Assembly (NCBI RefSeq): GCF_028623165.1
Contig: NZ_CP117768.1
Coordinates: 186,001-250,000, forward strand
DNA length: 64,000 nt
Direction of reading: 5' to 3'
Source of the DNA: Nostoc sp. UHCC 0926
Lineage (GTDB): Bacteria > Cyanobacteriota > Cyanobacteriia > Cyanobacteriales > Nostocaceae
Below are positions 53,505 to 62,787 of this stretch, in pieces (within the stretch, counting starts at the first letter, position 1; each line of letters starts with the position of its first letter). The notes beneath the pieces are model-generated. The model was not told the origin of the DNA. It saw nothing but the letters and a program-made list of their open reading frames with translations, and did not search any database. A program made the position numbers and the translations under genes.

Positions 53505-54634
53505 TACTTAAATAAATTTCCCAAGAATCCTTCTAGACCGCCTTTTCCAGTGCGATCTCCCTTAATTTTAGCCAGCTTCTCCAATAATTCCCTCTCCTCT
53601 GGGGTCACTTTATTGGGAATATCAATTAATACGTTCAGCATGTGATCCCCACGACTAACGGGATTACCCAAACGGGGTACGCCGCGATTTTCTAACTTCA
53701 TCACCGTATTGGGCTGGGTTCCAGCTGGAATGATCAGTTCTACAGGGCCATCTACCGTATCTACCTCTAACCGACAACCTAAAATCGCTTGCAGGTAGCT
53801 AACTTTGATTTCCGAGAGAATATTAATGCCATCCCGTTGGAATTCCTCGTCTTCATTCACGAACAAGTAAACGTACAAATCCCCAGCAGGGCCATTACGT
53901 TGTCCAGCATCTCCTTCACTAGAAATCCGCAAGCGTGTGCCATTATCCACCCCAGCTGGAATGGTAATTTTGAGTTTCTTCGTTACTTGATTTGCGCCCT
54001 TCCCATCACAGGCATCACACTTATCTTCAATTACCATCCCTGTTCCATTACAGGTGGGACAAGTCGAGACTTGGGTGAAACTGCCAAAGGGTGTTCTGGT
54101 GACACGGCGGACTTGACCCGATCCGCTACAAGTAGAACAAGTCCGAGGGCGGGTTCCAGGTTTAGCACCAGAACCGCTACAGACTTCACAATTTTCTAGA
54201 TGTGAAATGCGAATTTCTTTTTCACCGCCAAATACCGCTTCCCGAAAGTCTAACTTCAAGTCTAGCCGCAGGTCATCACCTCTGGCAGGCCCACTGCGCC
54301 GTCTTTGTTGGGTGGGACTACCCATACCGCCAGCAAAGCCACTAAAAATGCTTTCAAAGATATCGGCAAAACCGCCCATATCGCCGACATCTTGGAAGCC
54401 AGCGCCAGCAGCACCTGACACACCCTCTGGGCCAAAGCGATCATAACGAGCGCGGGTTTCTGGTTCCGAGAGTACCTCATAAGCGCGGTTAATTTCTTTA
54501 AAGCGATCCTCCGCCCCGGGTTCTTTGTTCACATCTGGGTGATACTTCCGGGCTAAACGGCGATAGGCTTGTTTGATTTCTTCTTTGTCGGTGTCACGAG
54601 AGACACCCAGGATTTCATAATAGTCGCGGGCCAT
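53504..54634 (-). CDS. dnaJ: Chaperone DnaJ (type I, with zinc centre)
   Basis: 376 residues with all type I parts: J domain (1-70; HPD in RKYHPDVNK), Gly/Phe region (about 73-105), four CxxCxGxG repeats ([32 protein letters not shown]) at about 148-215, and the C-terminal client-binding domains. It delivers unfolded proteins to DnaK and stimulates its ATPase. Next to dnaK and grpE on the same strand, with tusA and rsgA downstream in overlap. ATG start. Confidence 0.96.
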   Translation of the reverse strand: MARDYYEILGVSRDTDKEEIKQAYRRLARKYHPDVNKEPGAEDRFKEINRAYEVLSEPETRARYDRFGPEGVSGAAGAGFQDVGDMGGFADIFESIFSGFAGGMGSPTQQRRRSGPARGDDLRLDLKLDFREAVFGGEKEIRISHLENCEVCSGSGAKPGTRPRTCSTCSGSGQVRRVTRTPFGSFTQVSTCPTCNGTGMVIEDKCDACDGKGANQVTKKLKITIPAGVDNGTRLRISSEGDAGQRNGPAGDLYVYLFVNEDEEFQRDGINILSEIKVSYLQAILGCRLEVDTVDGPVELIIPAGTQPNTVMKLENRGVPRLGNPVSRGDHMLNVLIDIPNKVTPEERELLEKLAKIKGDRTGKGGLEGFLGNLFK

Positions 54635-55626
54635 ATAGCAAAGGTAAAAGTTAGAGGGAAGAAAGCAGAAGGCAGTAGAACGTCACTCACGGCCACTTGC
54701 TACCCTACGGGAAGGCGTTTTGCTTATAGCTCTGGAAGAGCAATGCAGTGTCCTTCAGAGGGTGGCTTGCCAAAGGCCAGGCAGAAGATAAAATTAATTT
54801 TTGTTAATAACTGATTTTACCCTTTACCTTTTACAAAAATCACCGACAAATCTTGAGCAACAGGTGCTTTCCTCGTGGGAGACGACAAAAGCTACAGAAG
54901 TTAGGATCAGGGCAAGCCTCTGCTCAAACTTCTCACTGCCGAGTCGGCTGTCTCTTTTACAATTGTGCTACGTAGCAGAGGAAAACCCCGCCCATCAACC
55001 AGAGGGGCTAGCCGCACCATTAGGTGTGGAAAACCACCCATCTGCTTTGGATCGTATCTGAACTGGCATGCTGCCTAGCCCACAGTAATTTGCTTCTACA
55101 ATCTAGCAAACGGCTGGGGTCTTGTGAAACTTCGCTAAATTTATAATCAATATATTTAGATATATTAAAGTGTCTTAATAAAAATCTGCAAGTTAGGGGA
55201 GTGGGGAAGAGGCAGAGGTGCAAAGGAGCAGAGGGGCAGGGGAAGAATAATAATGTCCAATGACGCCAGTTGCTTCTCCTGTTCAAAGACGCTTCTGTAC
55301 GAGAGGCTCCGCCAACGCGAACAACGGATAGCGAACGCAAGAGCGTCTCTAAGAGTTGCGGTAGCCAGTCCTCTCCCTTTGGGAGACGATGCCGCGCAAC
55401 GAGGGTCGGGAACCTCCCAACGCGAAAGCCAGTCGCCTACGGTGGGAAACCCGCCGAGATGGCTCCCAAATACAATTCTTGGAGAGGCTGCGCCAACGAC
55501 GCCGCCCTTACCTCGGCTTTGTTCGGCACAAGTCGGCTCCTTTCGGCAACTCTTAGAGACGCTCTTGCGTTCGCTCAAGGCAAGCCGCTCAGGACAAGCT
55601 TAGTACAAGTGCCCAATGCCCAACCC
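54635..55626. other. Large repeat-rich gap between dnaK and dnaJ
   Basis: 990 bases with no supported gene despite several short open frames, which run through repeat DNA. From 55265 to 55595 the sequence is a dense mosaic of palindromes, with a 30-base inverted pair (55330-55359 and 55546-55575). A nested palindromic stretch lies near 54690-54785. The gap separates dnaJ from dnaK by far more than usual. Confidence 0.7.
55265..55595. repeat. Dense palindromic repeat cluster
   Basis: A 30-base unit at 55330-55359 is repeated exactly, inverted, at 55546-55575, 187 bases apart, and again at 26586-26615. Between the arms are GGGAGACGATGCCGCGCAAC and TGGGAAACCCGCC pieces found in other mosaics (for example 5281). 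The whole could fold into a long hairpin. Confidence 0.85.
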
Positions 55627-57585
55627 CTAATCTATCGCCTCATAATCAACCTGGGCAGTACTTTCTTCATCAAAATCAAAGTTGAATTGTGGTATGAGTG
55701 TGCCATTCATGGGTGAGTCTATTTCTGGGGTAAAGAGACTAGTTGAAGCCTCCTCAATGTCATCACTTTGACTGTTAGCTCGATTGTAGACATCGGCACC
55801 AATTGCAAACAGGGTTTGTTGGAAGTCGTCTAAGCGCTGCTTAAATTCCACTATGGAGATGCTGGAGTCAATCATTGCAGCTTGGAGTTGTGAAACTTTT
55901 TCACTGGCCAAAGTTTTCATCTGGTCGCCGATAAAGTTGCTATTATCCTTAATTGTGGATTCGTAACTAAACAACAGATTATCTGCTTGGTTTTTGAGTT
56001 CAACTAATTCTTTACGTCTTCTATCTTCTTCGGCAAACAGTTCGGCTTCTTGGCGCATCCGTTCGACTTCGTTGGTACTCAAGCCACCTGTATTGGTAAT
56101 CCTGATACTCTGTTCTCGACCTGTACCTTTGTCTTGGGCAGAAACCTTAAGGATACCGTTGACATCGATTTCAAAGGATACTTCAATTTGAGGTACGCCC
56201 CGGGGAGATGGGGGGATTCCTGCTAGCAGAAACTTACCGAGACTCTTGTTATCTCGTGACATCGCCCGTTCACCTTGGAGGATGTGAATTTCTACTGAGG
56301 TTTGCCCATCAACTGCTGTGGAAAAAACTTGTGACTTACTAGTAGGAATTGTGGTGTTGCGTTCAATGATTTTGGTGAACACTTCACCCAAAGTTTCAAT
56401 TCCCAAAGACAGAGGGGTGATATCCAATAGTAAGAGATTATCGACTTCGCCACCCAACACCGCTGCTTGGATAGCAGCTCCCAATGCTACGGCTTCATCA
56501 GGGTTGACAGAGCGATCGGGAGCTTTGCCATTGAAAAATTTAATTAGCGCGTTTTGGACTGCGGGAATACGGGTAGAACCACCTACCAAAATAATCCGAT
56601 CTATCGCTTGTGGTTTTAGATCCGCATCTTTGAGCGCTTGGATCATTGGTTCGATGGTAGCTTCAATTAAATCAAGTGCGAGTTCTTCAAATTTAGAGCG
56701 GCTGAGTTCCATCTCCAGATGCTTTGGGCCGGTGTCATCGGCGGTGATAAACGGCAAGTTGATGGAGGTATTCACCATGCTGGAGAGTTCAATTTTTGCC
56801 TTTTCCGCTGCTTCCCGCAGGCGTTGCAGCGCCATCTTATCTTGGGAAAGATCGATTTTCTCTTGTTGCTGGAAGCGTTCCATCATCCAACGCACGATCG
56901 CATTATCAAAGTCGTCTCCACCTAAGTGGTTGTTACCACAAGTCGCCTTAACTTCAAAAACTCCATCCCCTAGTTGCAGGATCGATACGTCAAAGGTGCC
57001 ACCTCCCAAATCGAATACTAAAATTAGCTGCTCTTGGTCTTGCTTTTCCAATCCGAAAGCTAAAGCCGCAGCTGTTGGTTCGTTGATGATTCGCAGGACT
57101 TCTAGTCCAGCAATCGTGCCAGCATCTTTAGTTGCTTGTCTTTGGGCATCTGTGAAATATGCCGGTACCGTAATCACTGCCTGAGTGACTTCTTCACCCA
57201 AGAAGTTTTCCGCATCCTGCTTGAGCTTTTGCAGGATCATGGCGGATAGTTCTTGTGGCGTGTAGTTTTTTGAGCGAATTTGAACATCAACAGTATCGTC
57301 TCGACCTTTGACACAGTTATATGGGACGCGATCGCGTTCTGTTTCAGTGTCTTCCCAACGCCGCCCGATGAATCGTTTAATACTGTAAATTGTGTTTTCG
57401 GCATTAGTTACGGCTTGGCGCTTTGCCAATTGACCGACCAAGCGATCGCCACTCTTCCCAAATCCCACAATACTTGGAGTAGTTCGTCCACCTTCAGAAC
57501 TAGCGATCACAAGTGGTTGACCGCCTTCCAGAACTGCGACGCAACTGTTAGTAGTGCCTAAATCGATCCCAATAACTTTTCCCAT
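55627..57585 (-). CDS. dnaK: Chaperone DnaK (Hsp70)
   Basis: 652 residues, complete Hsp70. Phosphate-1 GIDLGTTNS at about 5-13, phosphate-2 [12 protein letters not shown] at about 195-206, adenosine motif [10 protein letters not shown] at about 336-345, then substrate-binding domain and lid. The C terminus ([19 protein letters not shown]) is acidic but not an EEVD-type end. Linkage to grpE suggests the DnaK1 type of cyanobacteria, which have several DnaKs; this is inferred from the neighbour only. ATP-driven folding with GrpE (upstream) and DnaJ. Confidence 0.95.
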   Translation of the reverse strand: MGKVIGIDLGTTNSCVAVLEGGQPLVIASSEGGRTTPSIVGFGKSGDRLVGQLAKRQAVTNAENTIYSIKRFIGRRWEDTETERDRVPYNCVKGRDDTVDVQIRSKNYTPQELSAMILQKLKQDAENFLGEEVTQAVITVPAYFTDAQRQATKDAGTIAGLEVLRIINEPTAAALAFGLEKQDQEQLILVFDLGGGTFDVSILQLGDGVFEVKATCGNNHLGGDDFDNAIVRWMMERFQQQEKIDLSQDKMALQRLREAAEKAKIELSSMVNTSINLPFITADDTGPKHLEMELSRSKFEELALDLIEATIEPMIQALKDADLKPQAIDRIILVGGSTRIPAVQNALIKFFNGKAPDRSVNPDEAVALGAAIQAAVLGGEVDNLLLLDITPLSLGIETLGEVFTKIIERNTTIPTSKSQVFSTAVDGQTSVEIHILQGERAMSRDNKSLGKFLLAGIPPSPRGVPQIEVSFEIDVNGILKVSAQDKGTGREQSIRITNTGGLSTNEVERMRQEAELFAEEDRRRKELVELKNQADNLLFSYESTIKDNSNFIGDQMKTLASEKVSQLQAAMIDSSISIVEFKQRLDDFQQTLFAIGADVYNRANSQSDDIEEASTSLFTPEIDSPMNGTLIPQFNFDFDEESTAQVDYEAID

Positions 57586-57831
57586 GTTTATTAGTATTTT
57601 TACTGAGTCTTTCTGCTGTAATGTGTCGCGGACTAACTTTTTGAGCTACGAACCAAGGCTAGCGGAAACAACAGCATCTAGAAATGGAGAAGATAGGGGA
57701 TCAGAAGGAGATGAGGAAGCTGATTGATAATTTCACTCCCTCATCTCCTTCATCCTCTCAATGTCTCAGTAACAATGCTCGTCCTTGCAAGAAACCAGGC
57801 ACTTTTGGTCAGCGAGGCGAGCAACTACAGC
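57586..57831. other. dnaK-grpE gap with purine-rich palindrome
   Basis: 250 bases. Bases 57683-57765 contain GGAGATGAGG...CCTCATCTCC-type inverted arms around TGATAATTTCACT, the same class of element found in frame in rsgA and the STAND gene. No gene. Confidence 0.55.
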
Positions 57832-58581
57832 TTAACTGTTAGCTGAACTCGACTGATCCTCCTGTGCAGCAGGTGTATCTTCCTTTGGAGCAGCTACTTT
57901 GACCATTGCATGGCGCAGCACGCGATCGCCCAAGTAATATCCGCGCACTAACTCTTCTAACACTGTTCCTTCAGGATGTTCATCCGTAGGTTCCCGCATT
58001 ACTGCTTCATGGAGGTTGGGATCAAATTCTTGAGCTTCAGGACGCATTGGTGACACACCTAAGCGCTTCAAGCTATCCACTAATTGTTTGTAAACGCCTT
58101 GGTAACTTTTGTGCATGGTCATTTCGCCATCAGATTGCGGTTTGAGGTGCGATCGCGCCCGCTCAAAATTATCGACTACTGGCAGCAATTCCAAAATCGT
58201 GTTCCGCTTCATCTGCACCTCTAGCTCTTCTTTTTCTTTGCTAGTGCGTTTCCGGTAATTCTCAAAATCAGCGGCAATCCGCATATATTGAGTACTACGC
58301 TCTTCTAGTTGCGTTTTGAGAGACTCGATTTGTTGAGTCAGTTCTGCCAAAGCTGCTGTTTCCACTTCAGTTTTCTCAGTTGCAGCGACGCCATTATCTT
58401 GATTGAAAGTAGCCGTATCCCCCGGTATATTGGTTTGGGCTGCCACTTGCTCTGTAACCTCATTACCAGATTCATTGAAATTAATTTGGGCTGCGGAGTC
58501 ACTCTTCATTGCTTGCTTTACCTCTGTTGGTTCACCCAATTGCTGGCTTGTATTGTTTATCTGTCTATTTTCATCCATCAT
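57832..58581 (-). CDS. grpE: Nucleotide exchange factor GrpE
   Basis: 249 residues. A long acidic, poorly structured N-terminal part (about 1-85) precedes the coiled coil (about 90-140; [33 protein letters not shown]) and the beta-wing with LGVSPM and [16 protein letters not shown]...[23 protein letters not shown], the GrpE signature. Releases ADP from DnaK. First gene of the chaperone group. No CIRCE element (TTAGCACTC-N9-GAGTGCTAA) was found upstream. Confidence 0.94.
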   Translation of the reverse strand: MMDENRQINNTSQQLGEPTEVKQAMKSDSAAQINFNESGNEVTEQVAAQTNIPGDTATFNQDNGVAATEKTEVETAALAELTQQIESLKTQLEERSTQYMRIAADFENYRKRTSKEKEELEVQMKRNTILELLPVVDNFERARSHLKPQSDGEMTMHKSYQGVYKQLVDSLKRLGVSPMRPEAQEFDPNLHEAVMREPTDEHPEGTVLEELVRGYYLGDRVLRHAMVKVAAPKEDTPAAQEDQSSSANS

Positions 58582-58907
58582 TGTCTACTCATTCCAGATG
58601 CTTTTTATGGCAGTGTATCTCCACAGCTTGCAACCGTCGTTATCCACGACTTGCCACTGAGGCTGATTTTGGTGCCGACAAGTTCCTGGAAATGATGTCA
58701 ACGTCCTCTTATTGTGACAAATGGTGAACACGTTAGCCTAGACGCCACTAAGGCGGTAACCTGAACGAGTAGTGTACATCTAGGAGTAAGTAATTTGGAA
58801 GAGTGGTGCTGAATGTGATTCGCCCCTCATCATATTCATGAGTCAGTTTTTTCAGTAATTACTACTTAAAATTTAACCATTTATCAAATATTGTCATTCC
58901 TTCAAAA

Positions 58908-58930
58908 GTGCTAAGTGTTGAGTGCTGAGT
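58908..58930. repeat. Heptanucleotide tandem repeat (GTGCTGA)3
   Basis: GTGCTAA GTGTTGA GTGCTGA GT. The inverse type (ACTCAGC) recurs at 59027 and near 23057 and 44525. Short heptamer arrays of this kind are widespread in Nostoc-like genomes. Confidence 0.7.
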
Positions 58931-59108
58931 CATATATTTTGAATCTTGGCTTCTACCCTATGACTGAAGGTTTGTTGATTGAGCGAGTCAGGAGTTTCTA
59001 TTTTCTCTACTATTACTTCTTTTTGACTCAGCACTTAGCGATAACTCTGAACAACCGAAACCGCAAATCAGAAGTTTGGTGACTAGTAGAGCTTGGCTCA
59101 AATCCAGC

Positions 59109-59236
59109 TAAGTAAGTTGGTGTAAAAAAATTAAACGCTTGTAGTAAGCGCTTCAGCGTTAAAAGGCTTACTACAAGCAAATTACAGAGCTTTATTTTTC
59201 TTTATATAGTTTGCTTTATTTAGACCAACTTACTTA
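59109..59236. mobile_element. 128-bp MITE-like element with 18-bp terminal repeats
   Basis: TAAGTAAGTTGGTGTAAA (59109-59126) and TTTAGACCAACTTACTTA (59219-59236) are inverted repeats matching at 17 of 18 positions. Inside is a second inverted pair (59137-59149 and 59166-59178, 13 of 13). No reading frame. The structure is that of a miniature non-autonomous transposon; a source transposase is not in the window. Confidence 0.7.
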
Positions 59237-59395
59237 CCATCTCAATTAATAAGACTTGGGGCAAAATCCCTTGTTAAGCCCCTTGTGAAAGGTAGGCAAA
59301 CTTTTGCCTGCACTAGGACTTTTTGGTAAATGAGAATTCTGTCTCACAGTAGGGGAATACTTTAAGTAGAGGTTTCCCTAATCAATTGCTCATTT

Positions 59396-61408
59396 ATGAC
59401 TTACTTGTCACCACAACGGCGCAGTACCGCTCTAACTACCAGAACAGAGTTTTCGCCTTTCGGCAACAAGCTAGTGCAATCTGGCTATGCCAATACCGAA
59501 CAGATGAGGCAGGCACTAATTGAAAGCCGCAAATCTGGCAGACCCTTAACGGAAGTACTAGAGTCAATCACTGGGCAACAACTATCGCCTGAGTTGCTCA
59601 GGCAATATAAAAAACAGCAGCTATTTGAACTTAAAATACTATATGGCGTTGAATTCCTCGATCCGGAAGTCAACCAGCTTGGCAACACGATGATCGGGAA
59701 CCTAATTGAAACACTCATTCCAGTAGATATCTGTCGTCGCCATCGTTTAGTACCACTGTCAAAACACGAAGACCAAACCCCGCCCTCAGTTTTAGTGGCG
59801 ATGGTCGCTCCAGATAATCTAGAGGCTTCCGATGACCTGAACCGCATCTTGCGTCCCCAAGGCTTGGCATTGCAGCGGATGGTGATTACACAGGAAGACT
59901 ACCAGCAGCTAATCAACCAATACCTGGATGAAATGGCTGTTCGGCAAAAGCACCTGGAACAAGCAAAGTTTACAGATATTAATCAGGATTTAGAAAACCT
60001 CGGAAATCTCGATATTCAGGATGCTCCTGAAGAAATGGAGGCTGATCTAGGTGCGGCGATGAAGGGTGCAGAGGATGCCCCAGTCATCAACCTAGTCAAC
60101 AGAATCCTGGCTAAAGCTTTGCACGAGAAGGTTTCTGATATTCACATCGAACCGCAAGAAGAAAACTTACGCATTCGCTTTCGGAAAGATGGGGTACTGG
60201 GTGAAGCTTTCCCCCCCCTACCGAAAAAAATCATCCCGGCGCTGACAGCCCGATTTAAAATTATCTCCAATCTAGATATTGCTGAACGACGTATACCCCA
60301 AGACGGACGCATCCGGCGGATGTTTGAAGGACGTAAAGTAGACTTCCGCGTGAGCACCTTACCCAGTCGTTACGGGGAAAAGGTGGTGCTGCGGATTTTG
60401 GATAACTCCTCCACCCAACTAGGATTGAATAAGTTAATTACTGATCCAGAGACTTTACGAATTGTCCAGGATATGGTCAGCCGTCCCTTTGGTCTGATTT
60501 TGGTGACTGGGCCAACTGGTTCTGGGAAAACAACCTCGCTCTATTCTGCACTCTCAGAAAAGAATGATCCCGGTATTAATATCAGTACAGTGGAAGACCC
60601 AATTGAGTACAGCCTTCCAGGAATTACTCAAGTACAGGTGATTCGGGAAAAAGGGCTGGATTTTGCTACCGCATTGCGGGCTTTCTTGCGGCAAGATCCA
60701 GATGTGCTACTGGTGGGTGAAACGCGGGATAAAGAAACGGCAAAAACAGCAATTGAGGCTGCCTTGACGGGTCACTTAGTATTAACTACCTTACATACCA
60801 ATGATGCCCCAGGAGCGATCGCTCGTTTGGGAGAAATGGGTATTGAGCCTTTCATGGTTTCTAGTTCGCTGATTGGCGTTTTAGCTCAACGTTTAGTGCG
60901 GCGTGTATGTTCTGAATGTCGCATTCCCTACACTCCTACGATCAAGGAACTGGCTCGCTATGGTCTATCAGCTTCCTCAGATGTCGGAGTCACCTTCTAC
61001 AAAGCTAACAGTTTGACATTAGAAGCGATCGCAGAAGCCAAAGCCAAAAATCAGCTTTGCCCGGCGTGTAATGGTGTCGGCTACAAAGGGCGTTGTGGTG
61101 TTTATGAAGTCATGCGAGTTACCGAAAACCTGCAAACTCTCATCAACGAAGATGCACCCACAGAACGGATTAAGGAAGTGGCAATAGAAGAGGGCATGAA
61201 AACCTTGCTGGCTTACAGTTTGGACTTAGTGCGCCAAGGTGCTACCACCCTAGAAGAAGTAGAACGAGTGACGTTTACTGATACTGGTTTGGAAGCCGAA
61301 TTAAAAGCCAAACGCAAGACTGGTCTTACTTGCCGGACTTGCGATGCCACATTGAAACCAGAATGGCTGGATTGTCCCTACTGTATGACATCTCGTTTTC
61401 AAGACTAA
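59396..61408 (+). CDS. pilB: Type IV pilus assembly ATPase PilB
   Basis: 670 residues. N-terminal T2SSE domain (about 20-200), then the GspE/PilB ATPase with Walker A GPTGSGKTTS near 370, the Asp box and Walker B (QDPDVLLVGETRD) near 435, and a zinc-binding CxxC pair (CSECRIPY near 505, CPACNGVGYKGRC near 555). After the ATPase a second zinc ribbon (CRTCDATLKPEWLDCPYC) forms the C terminus. In Synechocystis the PilB1 C-terminal region binds the RNA chaperone Hfq (literature knowledge). Drives pilus extension for motility or DNA uptake. Confidence 0.95.
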   Translation: MTYLSPQRRSTALTTRTEFSPFGNKLVQSGYANTEQMRQALIESRKSGRPLTEVLESITGQQLSPELLRQYKKQQLFELKILYGVEFLDPEVNQLGNTMIGNLIETLIPVDICRRHRLVPLSKHEDQTPPSVLVAMVAPDNLEASDDLNRILRPQGLALQRMVITQEDYQQLINQYLDEMAVRQKHLEQAKFTDINQDLENLGNLDIQDAPEEMEADLGAAMKGAEDAPVINLVNRILAKALHEKVSDIHIEPQEENLRIRFRKDGVLGEAFPPLPKKIIPALTARFKIISNLDIAERRIPQDGRIRRMFEGRKVDFRVSTLPSRYGEKVVLRILDNSSTQLGLNKLITDPETLRIVQDMVSRPFGLILVTGPTGSGKTTSLYSALSEKNDPGINISTVEDPIEYSLPGITQVQVIREKGLDFATALRAFLRQDPDVLLVGETRDKETAKTAIEAALTGHLVLTTLHTNDAPGAIARLGEMGIEPFMVSSSLIGVLAQRLVRRVCSECRIPYTPTIKELARYGLSASSDVGVTFYKANSLTLEAIAEAKAKNQLCPACNGVGYKGRCGVYEVMRVTENLQTLINEDAPTERIKEVAIEEGMKTLLAYSLDLVRQGATTLEEVERVTFTDTGLEAELKAKRKTGLTCRTCDATLKPEWLDCPYCMTSRFQD

Positions 61409-61424
61409 TCATTGGTCAAGGGGA

Positions 61425-61512
61425 GCCAGCGCGGTCTTCTCCCATTGCCAGAGGCTAGCGCCTGCCGTAGGATGCCCCTTCGCCGTAAGGCGTCCCGTTA
61501 GGGAAGGGCTGT
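61425..61512. repeat. Palindromic repeat mosaic between pilB and pilT
   Basis: GAGCCAGCGCGG, AGGCTAGCGCCTGCCGTAGG and CTTCGCCGTAAGGCGTCCCG pieces of the interspersed repeat family. It interrupts the pilB-pilT spacing (179 bases) but has no reading frame of its own. Confidence 0.65.
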
Positions 61513-61587
61513 AGGGAGAAGCATCTGGCGTTCAAGAGTTATTACTTTGGACTATGAACTAAACAAACATCAAAAGGAAGCAGAACT

Positions 61588-62712
61588 ATGGAAATGATGA
61601 TTGAAGACCTGATGGAGCAGTTGATTGAAATGGGTGGCTCAGATTTGCATTTATCCGCAGGTTTGCCTCCCTACTTCCGCATCAGTGGCAAACTCACCCC
61701 CATAGGTGAGCATGTATTAACAGCTGACCAATGTCAAAGGCTGATTTTTAGTATGCTCAACAACACCCAACGTAAAACCTTGGAGCAGACCTGGGAGTTG
61801 GATTGTTCGTATGGTGTTAAGGGTTTAGCTCGCTTCCGGGTCAATGTTTATAAAGAACGTGGTGCTTATGCTGCTTGCTTACGGGCATTAAGTTCTAAAA
61901 TTCCTAACTTTGAAAAATTAGGTCTGCCAGATATTGTACGGGAAATGTGCGATAAGCCCAGAGGACTAATTCTAGTGACAGGCCCTACAGGTTCTGGCAA
62001 GACAACTACCCTAGCGGCAATGATCGATTTGATTAACCGCACCAAGGCGGAGCATATTTTAACGGTGGAAGACCCAATTGAATTTGTCTACGAACCAATT
62101 AAAAGCTTGGTTCACCAGCGACAACTGGGTGAAGATACCAAGAGCTTTGCTAATGCTTTGAAAGCAGCCCTGCGGGAAGATCCAGATATTATTCTGGTGG
62201 GAGAAATGCGCGATTTGGAAACGATTTCTTTGGCGATTTCCGCAGCAGAAACAGGACACTTGGTATTTGGCACGCTACACACCAGTTCTGCTGCACAGAC
62301 AGTTGACCGGATTATCGACGTTTTCCCCCATGAAAGACAAACTCAAGTGCGGGTGCAATTGTCTAACTCGTTAGTGGGGGTATTTAGCCAAACCTTGGTG
62401 TCCAAGAAAAACCCTAAACCCGGTGAGTATGGTCGGGTGATGGCTCAAGAAATTCTGATTGTTACTCCCGCTATTTCCAACTTGATTCGAGAAGGCAAAA
62501 CATCTCAAATTTACTCAGCTATTCAAACTGGCGGCAAATTGGGGATGCAAACTCTGGAGAAGGTTCTAGCTGATTTTTACAAAGCAGGAACGATCTCTTT
62601 TGAAGCTGCGATGTCTAAGACTTCTAAGCCAGATGAAATCCAACGTCTCATCGGTACTGCTACACCGCAGGCAGCAGGTGCAAAACCCGGTGCGGCTGCT
62701 AGAGCGCATTAA
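61588..62712 (+). CDS. pilT: Type IV pilus retraction ATPase PilT
   Basis: 374 residues of the PilT family. Walker A GPTGSGKTTT at about 131-140, Asp/His boxes and Walker B (REDPDIILVGEMRDLET), and AISNLIREGKTSQ, the PilT-specific AIRNLIRE-like motif. The C-terminal tail is Ala/Gly-rich (TPQAAGAKPGAAARAH). Disassembles pilin to retract the pilus. Co-directional with pilB and pilC; an AAGGAAG ribosome-binding site precedes the ATG. Confidence 0.95.
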   Translation: MEMMIEDLMEQLIEMGGSDLHLSAGLPPYFRISGKLTPIGEHVLTADQCQRLIFSMLNNTQRKTLEQTWELDCSYGVKGLARFRVNVYKERGAYAACLRALSSKIPNFEKLGLPDIVREMCDKPRGLILVTGPTGSGKTTTLAAMIDLINRTKAEHILTVEDPIEFVYEPIKSLVHQRQLGEDTKSFANALKAALREDPDIILVGEMRDLETISLAISAAETGHLVFGTLHTSSAAQTVDRIIDVFPHERQTQVRVQLSNSLVGVFSQTLVSKKNPKPGEYGRVMAQEILIVTPAISNLIREGKTSQIYSAIQTGGKLGMQTLEKVLADFYKAGTISFEAAMSKTSKPDEIQRLIGTATPQAAGAKPGAAARAH

Positions 62713-62760
62713 AGGAACTGGGGTTAAAGGAGATGAAAGGGATGAAAAACCCTTAACTAT

Positions 62761-62781
62761 TTTGAATTTTGAATTTTGAAT
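62761..62781 (+). repeat. Heptanucleotide tandem repeat (TTTGAAT)3
   Basis: Three TTTGAAT heptamers directly before the pilC start, in the place where the ribosome-binding site would be. pilC may therefore be translated without a good Shine-Dalgarno or coupled to pilT. Confidence 0.8.
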
Positions 62782-62787
62782 TTATTT

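Larger units (their letters stand above)
58582..59395. other. Intergenic region between grpE and pilB
   Basis: 810 bases separating divergent operons. Holds a heptamer array (58908-58930, GTGCTGA type) whose complement GACTCAGCACTTAG recurs at 59025-59038, and the MITE-like element at 59109-59236. No gene. Promoters of both operons must lie here but none was identified with confidence. Confidence 0.6.

Noticed and set aside
55165..55716. Three overlapping open frames of 116-148 codons
   Set aside because: They run through palindromic repeat DNA shared with other gaps and resemble no protein; one runs into the end of dnaK on the wrong strand.
56318..57184. 288-codon plus-strand frame
   Set aside because: Complete antisense of dnaK with Ser/Ala-rich composition; no independent support.
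58582..58800. CIRCE heat-shock operator upstream of grpE
   Set aside because: GTGCTAAGTGTTGAGTGC nearby is a direct heptamer array, not the inverted TTAGCACTC-N9-GAGTGCTAA.
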